Shown piece after piece: positions 1-7,205 of a stretch of 25,717 nucleotides of DNA. The stretch lies in assembly GCA_910585645.1 (NCBI GenBank), contig CAJUFP010000073.1, positions 1 through 25,717 on the forward strand. Reading direction: 5' to 3'. This stretch comes from an uncultured Hungatella sp. (GTDB lineage Bacteria; Bacillota; Clostridia; Lachnospirales; Lachnospiraceae). The notes beneath the pieces are model-generated. The model had not been told where the DNA came from, did not search any database, and saw nothing but the letters and a program-made list of their open reading frames with translations. The translations under genes and the position numbers were made by a program. Numbering within the stretch: position 1 is the first letter of the stretch; every line of letters starts with the position of its first letter.

Positions 1-52
1 GCACGTCCGGTTCTGTGAGGGGCATACCCCGTAAGGGGTATGTCTACTCGAC
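1..52 (+). mobile_element. 3' end of a group II intron (domains V-VI)
   Basis: The first bases read GCACGTCCGGTTC, the usual 3' half of bacterial group II intron domain V. Next comes a domain-VI-like hairpin (GCATACCCC / GGGGTATGT closed by a GTAA tetraloop), followed by CTACTCGAC, which carries the expected branch-point A near the 3' splice site. The intron body and any reverse transcriptase lie outside the window. The exact boundary (about base 52) is inferred from the family's typical ending. Confidence 0.8.
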
Positions 53-93
53 CAATGCTCATAACCGGAATTGGGAAAATATACAAAATTCTC

Positions 94-122
94 TATGAAA
101 TTCCCGCAAAATAGTGTATACT
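94..122 (+). promoter_or_regulatory. Probable promoter of the hydrolase gene
   Basis: A good -10 (TATACT, 117-122) lies 53 bases before the start codon. The -35 position (TATGAA, 94-99) with 17-bp spacing is weak. The region directly follows the intron end, so the intron sits just upstream of this transcription unit. Confidence 0.45.
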
Positions 123-174
123 GTCCATAGAAACAGGAAGCGGTGTTAAATAATCATAGAAGGAGGGTTACACT

Positions 175-978
175 ATGGGAGAAATGATTTCGTCTTTTGA
201 CGGCATGAAACTGTATCTGAACAAGGAGATTCCGGAGAATCCAAAGGCGGCGCTGGTGATCGTTCACGGGCTTTGTGAGCATCAGGGGAGGTATGATTAT
301 CTGGCGGATATTTTCCACAAGGCGGGTATTGCCACATACCGGTTTGACCACAGAGGCCATGGGCGTTCTGAGGGGGAGAGGACTTATTACGGGGATTTTA
401 ATGAGCTGCTGGATGATACCAATGTGGTGGTGGATATGGCTGTTAAGGAGAACCCGGACATTCCCGTATTTTTGATGGGACACAGCATGGGTGGGTTTAC
501 GGTGGCTCTGTACGGGGCCAAGTATCCGGATAAAAGGCTTAAGGGGCTTGTGACCAGCGGCGCCCTGACCCATGACAATGTGGGGCTGATCACAGGGGTT
601 CCCAAGAACCTGGATCCTCACACCCAGCTTCCCAATGAGCTGGGCGGCGGCGTCTGCTCCGTAGCTGAGGTGGTGGACTGGTATGGCAAAGACCCGTACA
701 ACACCAAGACATTTACCACAGGCCTGTGCTATGCTCTGTGCCAGGGGCTGGAGTGGTTTAAGGAGAAAGAGAAGGAGTTTGCCTATCCGGTGCTTATGCT
801 CCACGGGGAGAAGGACGGGCTGGTGAGCGTGAAGGATACGTATGAGTTCTTTGACCATGCGGCTTCTAAGGATAAGCAGATGAAGATTTACGGCAATCTG
901 TTCCATGAGATCTTCAATGAGTATTGCAGGGATGAAGTGATTGGGGACGCCCTTGCCTGGATTGAGAAAAGGATTTAG
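175..978 (+). CDS. Alpha/beta hydrolase, monoacylglycerol lipase-like
   Basis: The 267-residue cytoplasmic protein has no signal peptide. It is a serine hydrolase of the lysophospholipase/monoacylglycerol lipase type (COG2267-like). Visible elements are the oxyanion-loop HG at 31-32, DHRGHGRS at 58-65, the nucleophile elbow GHSMGG with Ser104, the acid in HGEKD (Asp214) and the catalytic His in LFHEIFNE (His244). The triad is complete and the length is normal for the family. The start is set by AAGGAGGG about 8 nt upstream. It appears monocistronic and is followed by an intergenic hairpin. The substrate (monoacylglycerol, lysophospholipid or another ester) cannot be fixed from sequence. Confidence 0.9.
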   Translation: MGEMISSFDGMKLYLNKEIPENPKAALVIVHGLCEHQGRYDYLADIFHKAGIATYRFDHRGHGRSEGERTYYGDFNELLDDTNVVVDMAVKENPDIPVFLMGHSMGGFTVALYGAKYPDKRLKGLVTSGALTHDNVGLITGVPKNLDPHTQLPNELGGGVCSVAEVVDWYGKDPYNTKTFTTGLCYALCQGLEWFKEKEKEFAYPVLMLHGEKDGLVSVKDTYEFFDHAASKDKQMKIYGNLFHEIFNEYCRDEVIGDALAWIEKRI

Positions 979-993
979 AGAGGGATCGGGACG

Positions 994-1035
994 GGAGGCT
1001 TCCGGGAAGATGGCAATGATCTTCCTGGGGCCTCC
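994..1035 (+). other. Intergenic imperfect hairpin after the hydrolase gene
   Basis: GGAGGC..CC.GGAAGAT (994-1011) pairs with ATCTTCC.GGG.GCCTCC (1019-1035) with a few mismatches and a 7-nt loop. No T-run follows, so it is not a canonical terminator on the plus strand. It could still stabilise the hydrolase mRNA 3' end. Confidence 0.4.
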
Positions 1036-1111
1036 TGGCTGTCTAAGGTTTGGAGCCGCGGATATGTGGGATTATTGTATTGGGGAAAGGGCGGGGGAGG
1101 GAACAGTAACA

Positions 1112-1426
1112 TTAAAGCAGCAGTTCCTGCAGCTGGGCGGCCAGTTCTAAGTCGTCCCGGGTCAGTCTGATGTTGGATGCCAGCTCCCTGCCGTCCGGGG
1201 TCTTTACCGTAAATTCGATGACGGTCCCTTCGGTGAGGCCGCTTTTGTAGGCGGTTTTCCAGAATTTGGGGAATTTGGGGTGGGCTTGGATGAAGCGGTC
1301 CCAGGAGGTTTTTAGCTGCATCAAAGTCATGGGGTTAAGAGACATGGCGTTGTCAAGGCTCCTTTCTGAGATATTTATCGTGCCTGTATTTTTGAAATAA
1401 GGATTTGGGTCAAGTGCTTTTGCCAT
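1112..1426 (-). CDS. Small uncharacterised protein (104 aa)
   Basis: The 104-residue soluble protein has no family I recognise. It is supported as a real gene by a consensus-like promoter immediately upstream (1459-1487) and a protein-like composition (Trp, Phe and Lys in a central WDRF..HPKFPKFWKTAYKSG stretch, then a beta-like TVIEFTVKTPDGRE and a helical leucine-rich C-terminus). The ribosome site is poor: AGGAAAGG is about 16 nt from the ATG, so an internal start at Met28 or Met33 is possible. A short inverted repeat TGACC/GGTCA lies between promoter and start. It is transcribed in the same direction as the broken ATPase gene upstream of it. Confidence 0.6.
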   Translation of the reverse strand: MAKALDPNPYFKNTGTINISERSLDNAMSLNPMTLMQLKTSWDRFIQAHPKFPKFWKTAYKSGLTEGTVIEFTVKTPDGRELASNIRLTRDDLELAAQLQELLL

Positions 1427-1458
1427 TTTCAGTGCTTTGTGACCTTTCCTGTTTGGTC

Positions 1459-1487
1459 ATGTTATCATATGGTGCGTACAAAGTCAA
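1459..1487 (-). promoter_or_regulatory. Promoter of the 104-aa gene
   Basis: On the minus strand, TTGACT (1487-1482) and TAACAT (1464-1459) are separated by 17 bp. The pair lies 33 nt before the ATG at 1426. Confidence 0.55.
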
Positions 1488-1525
1488 TGCGTGTTTTTTA
1501 ATACGTATGATAATTGGTTTTGGGG

Positions 1526-2748
1526 TTATATCAAATTACAGGGAATGAAACAATTTTGGGCGTCTATTGGAATCACTTCCTCACACATACAGATAATTCC
1601 GCCGCTTCCCCTTTTCAGTTTTGCTTTGTCCAGCAATTCGTATTTTTTGACTTCACGCCGGTCGGGATTTGCTGATTTTTTAATTTCCAAAGGGTGGATC
1701 ATACCGTTTTCTTCCACAAACAGATCGATTTCTTTTGCGTTTGAATCCCGATAATAAGTCATGTTTACCCTTGTGGGCGCATAGGCGAAATTTTTAAGCA
1801 GTTCCGTCACTACATGGTTTTCAAAATAATGTCCGCTTGCCGCCCCGTTCATAAGCGTATCCCGGGTAAGCCACATGGACAGATAAGCACACAGTCCCGT
1901 ATCGCAAAAATATAGCTTCGGCGTTTTTGTAAGCCGTTTCAATTCATTATTGGCGTATGGAGGCAGCAGATAAATAATGCCTAAGCCCTGCAAAAGACGC
2001 AGCCATTCTTTTGCTGTCGGCTGGGATATTTCTGCGGCTTCGGCTAATGTTTTATAATTTACCTGCTCTGCAGCCAATGCGGCACAGGCCTTCATAAATT
2101 TATGAAAGCGAACCGTATCGGTAATTCCGCCTTCCTCCGCAACATCCCGCATGAGATAGGTTTCTATATAGGAATTAAAATATTCCTGTCTTTGCTCTGA
2201 ATCTGCTCCTTGGGCATCCGGCATACCTCCGCGCCAAATGTGTTCAAATACCTGAACGATATCATTTTTTGGAACAAGAGACTGTCTCGTAAGCAAACAG
2301 GGCAAAGAAAAATCCATCTCATTTGGAAATGTCAGCCCTTCGGCTTCATTTTTTGAAAAACCGTACAGTTCTAAAATCCCGATCCTGCCAGCGTTTCACG
2401 GATGTTTTTCATCATTTTATACTGCTGCGATCCGGTCAGCCAAAATGATCCCCGTTCTTCGCTTTCATCACACATAATCTTAATCTGTTCAAACAACTCC
2501 GGCGCCTTCTGTATTTCATCAATGATAATCGGCGGTTTATAAGTTTGGAAGAATAATACCGGATCGGATTTTGCAAGTGTCCGCGCCATTGTATTATCCA
2601 TGGATACATAAGTACGGCTTTGTTCTGCGGCTAGATGCTTTAACATCGTTGTCTTTCCAACCTGTCTTGCGCCTGTTACAAGAACCGCTTTAAAGAAGGA
2701 ACTCATGTGTAAGAATTTTCGCTCTAGTGCGCGCTCTAAATAGTTCAT
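1526..2748 (-). pseudogene. Frameshifted AAA ATPase with DUF4143 C-terminus
   Basis: Two reading frames together make one typical ~400-residue ATP-binding protein of the AAA_14/DUF4143 group. The N-terminal part (2748-2371) has Walker A GARQVGKTT (26-34), Walker B IIIDEIQ and a sensor-like WLTGSQ. It then runs off frame to SGF and a stop. The second frame continues the expected sequence (GRIGILELYGFSKNEAEG) from about 2389 down to 1526, including the C-terminal nuclease-like core (EIDLFVEENG..HPLEIKKS). Restoring the family sequence LAGRIGIL needs four bases more than are present near 2384-2388, consistent with a 4-bp deletion, perhaps of a short AGGA repeat. These ATPases are common, often mobile accessory genes whose role is poorly known. 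The gene is AT-rich relative to its neighbours. Confidence 0.85.
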
Positions 2749-2761
2749 ATTTTGACCTCGA

Positions 2762-2799
2762 TTTATGATAAAATAAAGTATAATTTATTTTATCATAAA
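2762..2799 (-). promoter_or_regulatory. Perfect 16-bp inverted repeat (probable operator) before the ATPase gene
   Basis: TTTATGATAAAATAAA (2762-2777) is perfectly mirrored at 2784-2799 around a 6-bp centre. It starts 14 bases upstream of the ATPase ATG. Reading the minus strand, TTGAAA, 17 bp, TAAAAT can be drawn with the -10 inside the distal arm. It therefore looks like an operator rather than a terminator: it is all AT-rich and has no GC stem. Confidence 0.6.
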
Positions 2800-2960
2800 A
2801 ATATTGGGATTTCAATTATAGTATGAAATTTTTTATCTTATGAAATGCTTTTCTGTTTCCTTTGGACAGACATTTTTTATGGGAGGAAGAATTGGGATTG
2901 CGCCAGACGTTTGAAGTGTGTTATAGTTATTTTGTCAGGAAATGCAGAAGGAGTAAGCAT

Positions 2961-3353
2961 ATGTTTTTTATTTTTGGAATTAATTCCGGGCAGAAGAAAT
3001 TGTCTTCCGGTCAGCTGGTTATCTGCAAGATCTGCGGCGGATACGGCAGGTATCAGGTTTTTATGAGCTATACAAGTTTGAGCTTGTTTTTTATACCGGT
3101 GCTGAAATGGGGGAGACGGTATTTTGTGACCATGTCCTGCTGTGGGTCGGTGTATGACTTGAACCCGGAGGTGGGTCGGCGTATGGCCAGAGGGGAGAAT
3201 GTGGAGATCAGTCCGTCGGATCTGACTCTGGTGAAGGCGGGTACAAGGCAGCAGTGGCAGGCGCCGTCGGGAACCAGGCGGGTCTGCGCAAACTGCGGGT
3301 ATGAGACAGAGGAAGATTTTGCCTATTGTCCGAAATGCGGCGGCAGGTTTTAG
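2961..3353 (+). CDS. Zinc-ribbon protein (130 aa)
   Basis: The start is placed at 2961 because AAGGAG lies 8 nt upstream. The reading frame is open further 5' but has no comparable site. The N-terminal half contains a CKICGGYG metal-binding knuckle and a hydrophobic stretch (SLSLFFIPVLKWGRRYFV) typical of small membrane-associated zinc-ribbon proteins. The C-terminus is a classic zinc ribbon, CANCGYETEEDFAYCPKCGGRF-like, with two CxxC pairs. It ends 16 bp before the endoglucanase start, so the two are probably co-transcribed. The function is unknown; a link with the cellulase is suggested only by adjacency. Confidence 0.75.
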   Translation: MFFIFGINSGQKKLSSGQLVICKICGGYGRYQVFMSYTSLSLFFIPVLKWGRRYFVTMSCCGSVYDLNPEVGRRMARGENVEISPSDLTLVKAGTRQQWQAPSGTRRVCANCGYETEEDFAYCPKCGGRF

Positions 3354-3369
3354 AGGAGGGGAAGGCAGG

Positions 3370-4440
3370 ATGTATTTGATGGACAGAATATGTTGGATGG
3401 GAAAAACGGGAACAGCGCTTTTTCTGGCAGGGGTTTTGGCTATGGGGATGCCGGGGCAGGCACAGGCGGCGAAAACAGCGGTTAAATCTGCGGGAACAGG
3501 GAAAACGGCAGAGGAGGTTCTGAATGTTCCAACCGACCACGGAGCTCTTCGGGTGGACGGGGCCAATCTGGTGGACGCGAAGGGGGAAAAGTACCAGCTG
3601 TACGGAATGTCTACCCACGGCATTGCCTGGTTTCCGCAGTATGTTAGCAGGGATACGTTCTGCACTCTGCGGGATGACTGGGGGACCAACTGCGTGCGGC
3701 TGGCCGTGTACACGGAGGAGTACAACGGGTATTGCAGCGGCGGCAATAGGGAAGAGCTGAAAAGGCTGGTGGAAAATGGCGTCTCTTATGCCACGGAGCT
3801 GGGGATGTATGTGATCGTGGACTGGCATGTATTGAATGACAAAGACCCGAATGTCCACAGGGCGGAGGCAGCGGAATTTTTTGACCAGATGGCGGCTAAG
3901 TGGAAAGACCAGGATAATGTGATCTACGAAATCTGCAATGAGCCTAATTCCGGGACTTCCTGGGAGATGATAACGGCTTATGCCAATGAAATCATTCCCG
4001 TTATTCGGAAGCATGACAGGGACGCGGTAATTATTGTGGGGACGCCTTCCTGGAGTCAGGAGATTGACCAGGCCCTGAAACGTCCTCTGGAGTTTGACAA
4101 TGTGATGTATGCCCTTCATTTTTATGCGGGTACTCACACAGACTGGCTCAGAAATAGAGTCCGGGAGTGTGTGGACAGGGGGCTTCCTGTGTTTATCAGT
4201 GAATTTGGCATGTGCGACGCCTCCGGAAACGGAGCCAATGATTTTGGCCAGGCGGATCAGTGGATGGAGCTGATCGACAGGTATGGATTAAGTTATTGCT
4301 GCTGGAATCTGGCTAATAAGGATGAGAGGAGCAGCGTCATCCGGGCGGACTGTGGGAAGGTTTCCGGATGGGAGGAACGTGAGTTAAGTGAGTCCGGGCA
4401 GTGGATTCGGCGGAGGTTTCGGAGAGAGGCGCAGCCATAA
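3370..4440 (+). CDS. Secreted GH5 endoglucanase (cellulase)
   Basis: The 356-residue glycoside hydrolase family 5 enzyme probably hydrolyses beta-1,4-glucan outside the cell. The start at 3370 follows GAGGAGGGG. A signal peptide is clear (hydrophobic 13-27, cleavage after GQAQA near 33). The motif HGIAWFPQYV (83-92) is the subfamily 2 hallmark. The acid/base is Glu191 in YEICNEPN, the barrel motif is ALHFYAGTH (248-256) and the nucleophile is Glu278 in FISEFG. The catalytic domain is complete but has no carbohydrate-binding module, dockerin or cell-wall anchor. This suggests a soluble enzyme for glucans or oligosaccharides rather than crystalline cellulose. It shares a unit with the upstream zinc-ribbon gene. 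The next gene has its own promoter. Confidence 0.9.
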   Translation: MYLMDRICWMGKTGTALFLAGVLAMGMPGQAQAAKTAVKSAGTGKTAEEVLNVPTDHGALRVDGANLVDAKGEKYQLYGMSTHGIAWFPQYVSRDTFCTLRDDWGTNCVRLAVYTEEYNGYCSGGNREELKRLVENGVSYATELGMYVIVDWHVLNDKDPNVHRAEAAEFFDQMAAKWKDQDNVIYEICNEPNSGTSWEMITAYANEIIPVIRKHDRDAVIIVGTPSWSQEIDQALKRPLEFDNVMYALHFYAGTHTDWLRNRVRECVDRGLPVFISEFGMCDASGNGANDFGQADQWMELIDRYGLSYCCWNLANKDERSSVIRADCGKVSGWEERELSESGQWIRRRFRREAQP

Positions 4441-4515
4441 GGTTGAATGGGTTGCGTCCTGTGTCTATTTGGGTACTAAAAATACATATTAAAGCATATT
4501 TATGCAAAATACCCA

Positions 4516-4544
4516 TTGACGAATCCTCAAATAATCCTTATGAT
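4516..4544 (+). promoter_or_regulatory. Strong promoter of the antiporter gene
   Basis: TTGACG (4516-4521) and TATGAT (4539-4544) are separated by exactly 17 bp. They lie 33 bp before the proposed start of the antiporter gene and argue against starting that protein further upstream. Confidence 0.75.
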
Positions 4545-4577
4545 ATGGGGAGAATATTTTACAGGGGGACCCAATCT

Positions 4578-6098
4578 ATGGATTATGGTTTTTTAAGTCT
4601 GCTGCCGCCTATTGTGGCAGTGGTCATGGCAATTAAGAGCAAGAATGTTATCTTATCGCTGTTCTGCGGTGGTTTTGTGGGGACGATGATTTTTGCGTCG
4701 GGCAATCCCTTTCTGGCCACAAAATCCATAATAGGAGATTATTTTTTCGTCCAGCTGACGGATTCCTACAATGCGGGGGTGATCGTGCTGGTGATCTTTA
4801 TCGGCGGGTTTATCAAGCTTATGGAGAAATCCGGCGGCGCTCAGGCGTTTAGCAAGAGTGTGTATAAATATGTAAATACCAAGCTGAAAGCCCAGCTCTG
4901 CGCATGGGTGGGCGGGATTCTGATCTTTTTTTCTGATCTGGGGACGCCGCTTTTGGTTGGACCGGTTTTCAGGCCGCTGTTTGATAAGCTGAAGATTTCC
5001 AGGGAAAAGCTGGCGTGGATTCTGGACTCCACGTCTTCTCCGGTGGCGATCCTGATTCCGTTTATCGGCTGGGGTGTATACATCATGGGATTGATTCAGG
5101 CGGAGTTTGATAATTTAAATGTGGCACAGTCTGACTACGCTACTTTTGTGGAGGCCATTCCGTTTCAGATTTACGCGATTTTGGCCATTATCATGATTCC
5201 TCTGTCAGCGTTTACCAGGAAGGATTTTTCGCAGATGAAGAAAGCGGAGGCAGAGGCGGCTTTGCGGGAGTATTCTTTTGAGGAGGATGCGCGGGGGTCT
5301 TCGACTTCGAAAGAGGGCGGGCAGATGGGGACAGGCAACGCAAGGCCTTCTATGGTGATTGTGCCGATCGTGGTGGTGTTTGCCACGCTTTTTATCACGC
5401 TGGCTCCCCTGGGATTTCCCTTCCGGAAGGTGGACGGAAATGCTTTCCGGGTGGCGCTGACCATGGGATATTTCTTTGGGGCTCTGGTTCTGATGGCTTT
5501 GATCGGAGTTTACAGGGTGAAAAATTTTCAGGATACGTTTAAGATTTATGTGGACGGCATGAAGGGAATGACGGATGTGGCGGTGACGCTTGTGCTGGCC
5601 TGGTCTCTGGGGAGCATGATCAGCGCCCTGGGGACAGCGGATTTTATTGTAAACGGGTTAAAGAGCATTCATTTTTCTGCCGCTCTGGTGCCTGCCGCGA
5701 TTTTTGTTTTCGGGGCCTTTGTGTCGTTTTCCACGGGAAGTTCCTGGGGAACGTTTGCCATTATGATGCCTTTGGCGATTCCCATGGCACATGCGTTTGG
5801 CATGCCCTATGCCATTGCAGTGGGGGCGGTTTTGTCGGGCGGACTGTTTGGGGATCACTGTTCCCCGATTTCCGATACCACCATTTTGTCTTCTACAGGC
5901 GCGCAGTGCGATCTGGTTGACCATGTGAAGACCCAGTTGCCTTATGCCTGCGTCAACGGGGTGATCGCTTTTGGGGCGTTTGTCTTTGCCGGGTTTACCA
6001 GGAGCCCGCTGGCAGTGGTGCTGGCAGTGGCGGCATTGCTGGGGGTGATGATGGTGTGGGGGAGAAAAGGAGAGAACAGTGGCAGAGCGGATGGCTGA
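4578..6098 (+). CDS. NhaC-family Na+/H+ antiporter
   Basis: The 506-residue polytopic membrane protein has about 11-12 hydrophobic segments and belongs to the NhaC/COG1757 antiporter group. Typical conserved stretches are SDLGTPLLVGPVFRPL, the LDSTSSPVAILIPFIGWG segment, FVSFSTGSSWGTFAIMMPLA, and the strongly conserved GGLFGDHCSPISDTTILSS. The likely role is Na+ or H+ exchange, or substrate-coupled exchange as in malate/lactate members. The frame is open upstream to 4401, but the promoter at 4516-4544 lies inside that extension. The ATG at 4578 is therefore preferred, with the purine-rich AGGGGGA as ribosome site. A charged cytoplasmic loop of about 50 residues (KKAEAEAALREYSFEED...) sits mid-protein. 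Confidence 0.88.
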   Translation: MDYGFLSLLPPIVAVVMAIKSKNVILSLFCGGFVGTMIFASGNPFLATKSIIGDYFFVQLTDSYNAGVIVLVIFIGGFIKLMEKSGGAQAFSKSVYKYVNTKLKAQLCAWVGGILIFFSDLGTPLLVGPVFRPLFDKLKISREKLAWILDSTSSPVAILIPFIGWGVYIMGLIQAEFDNLNVAQSDYATFVEAIPFQIYAILAIIMIPLSAFTRKDFSQMKKAEAEAALREYSFEEDARGSSTSKEGGQMGTGNARPSMVIVPIVVVFATLFITLAPLGFPFRKVDGNAFRVALTMGYFFGALVLMALIGVYRVKNFQDTFKIYVDGMKGMTDVAVTLVLAWSLGSMISALGTADFIVNGLKSIHFSAALVPAAIFVFGAFVSFSTGSSWGTFAIMMPLAIPMAHAFGMPYAIAVGAVLSGGLFGDHCSPISDTTILSSTGAQCDLVDHVKTQLPYACVNGVIAFGAFVFAGFTRSPLAVVLAVAALLGVMMVWGRKGENSGRADG

Positions 6099-6161
6099 GA
6101 GGGGCTTTGGTTAGGGGGGAATATGTCTGATGTGGGGAGTCTTCGAAAGATGGGGGCTCCT

Positions 6162-7031
6162 CTATATAGTCTCAATAAGGTTTTGGTTAAGATTTTTCTT
6201 TAGCTTCTGGATAGATTCAGTATTCTTTTTTAGGATTTGAAGCTGCCTGTAAGCTTTTTGTCTTAATATCTTTAGACGCTCGATTTGGGGGACTTCTTGC
6301 CTTATTAAATCAGCATTTGTATCTTCCAGATTAATGAGTACCACTAACTCTTCTACAGAGGCAAAATCTCTGATATTCGGTGTTTTTCCGGTTATCTCTT
6401 TTTCGCTTCTCCACTGAGACGCTGTTTTTCCAAACAAAGCCATATTAAGAATATCCGCTTCCGATGCATATGTATAGGCCATTTCTTGCGGTGATAATGT
6501 TGGGGTTATCAAAAACTCTTTTACTGCGTCTGTATGGATACGGTAATTTATTTTTGAGAGTTCTCTTTTTACATCCCATCCTACTGCAAGCCGATTTGCT
6601 TCATCTTTCTTTAATCTCTGATAGTCTTTGATAATATAAAGTTTAAATTCCGGAGAAATCCATGAAGCAAATTCGAAGGCAATGTCTGTATGGGCATAAG
6701 TGCCGCCGTATCGGCCTGATTTTGAGATGATGCCTATGGCATCGGTTGATTTTATCCATTGTTGTGGGGTCAATACGAATGAGTTATCTCCTGATGCTGT
6801 TTTAAACCTATCGAATTCGATAGGTTTAAAATCCGGATTGTGGATCTGTTCCCATAAACCTAAAAAGGAGATTGTAGAATAATTACGCATCCAGTTTGCA
6901 ATCACAATATAAGCGTTATCGGGATTTTTGTATTTGGCTATATCGGTTAAGGAAATAAAGGCATCTTCATGGACAACATCGCCTATCACCCGGATTTCTG
7001 TTCCATTTGCGTCAATCTTCATATTTTTCAT
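6162..7031 (-). CDS. KilA-N domain protein
   Basis: This 289-residue protein carries an N-terminal KilA-N DNA-binding domain as found in phage antirepressors and accessory genes. Landmarks are SLTDIAKYKNPDN, ANWMRNYSTISFLGLWE, FVLTPQQWIKSTDAIGI and GGTYAHTDIAFEFASWISPEFKLYI. The C-terminus (about 240-289) is a charged coiled-coil-like helix. The gene is AT-rich, transcribed against the antiporter, and no other phage gene is nearby, so it is probably a solitary acquired gene. The ribosome site GAGGAGG lies 13 nt before the chosen ATG. A nearer ATG at 7041 opens only an 8-codon frame. A 32-bp perfect palindrome lies within the coding sequence. Confidence 0.87.
   Translation of the reverse strand: MKNMKIDANGTEIRVIGDVVHEDAFISLTDIAKYKNPDNAYIVIANWMRNYSTISFLGLWEQIHNPDFKPIEFDRFKTASGDNSFVLTPQQWIKSTDAIGIISKSGRYGGTYAHTDIAFEFASWISPEFKLYIIKDYQRLKKDEANRLAVGWDVKRELSKINYRIHTDAVKEFLITPTLSPQEMAYTYASEADILNMALFGKTASQWRSEKEITGKTPNIRDFASVEELVVLINLEDTNADLIRQEVPQIERLKILRQKAYRQLQILKKNTESIQKLKKNLNQNLIETI
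6800..6831. repeat. Perfect 32-bp palindrome inside the KilA-N gene
   Basis: Each half reads TTTTAAACCTATCGAA and the other half is its exact reverse complement, with no spacer. It encodes the nearly symmetrical peptide DFKPIEFDRFK. The protein motif itself is familiar in KilA-N proteins, but perfect symmetry at all codon positions is not required by it. Confidence 0.9.
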
Positions 7032-7087
7032 ATTGTTTCATGGTCCTCCTCTCTTTGGCGGTCTCTACGATTGGAAATCTACTTGTT

Positions 7088-7116
7088 ATCATACGCTAAA
7101 GGAAGTGAAAAGTAAA
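7088..7116 (-). promoter_or_regulatory. Promoter of the KilA-N gene
   Basis: On the minus strand, TTTACT (7116-7111) and TATGAT (7093-7088) are separated by 17 bp. The pair is about 57 nt upstream of the start codon. Confidence 0.6.
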
Positions 7117-7157
7117 CGATTTTTATGAAAAAGAGAATTGTTTGAACATGAATCAGT

Positions 7158-7193
7158 AAAAACGCCCTTAGCCGTTATCCCCAGCTAAAGGCG
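7158..7193 (-). terminator. Intrinsic terminator of the sugar-phosphate operon
   Basis: On the minus strand, CGCCTTTAGC pairs with GCTAAGGGCG (one G-U pair) around a short loop and is followed by TTTTT. It starts 13 nt past the mutase stop and closes the six-gene minus-strand unit. Confidence 0.8.
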
Positions 7194-7205
7194 CAATTAC
7201 CTTAC

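Noticed and set aside
3208..4137. Long minus-strand open frames opposite the endoglucanase (also 2877-3746)
   Set aside because: They lie opposite a clear GH5 gene with signal peptide and catalytic motifs, and show no recognisable protein features.
4401..4577. N-terminal extension of the antiporter to 4401
   Set aside because: It overlaps the endoglucanase 3' end and contains the antiporter promoter.
6100..6161. Possible terminator between the convergent antiporter and KilA-N genes
   Set aside because: Only short 4-bp stems (GGAG/CTCC, TCTT/AAGA) with a large asymmetric bulge and no T-run.
6162..7031. Prophage remnant
   Set aside because: KilA-N alone is not enough. No integrase, structural or lysis gene and no attachment repeats were seen.
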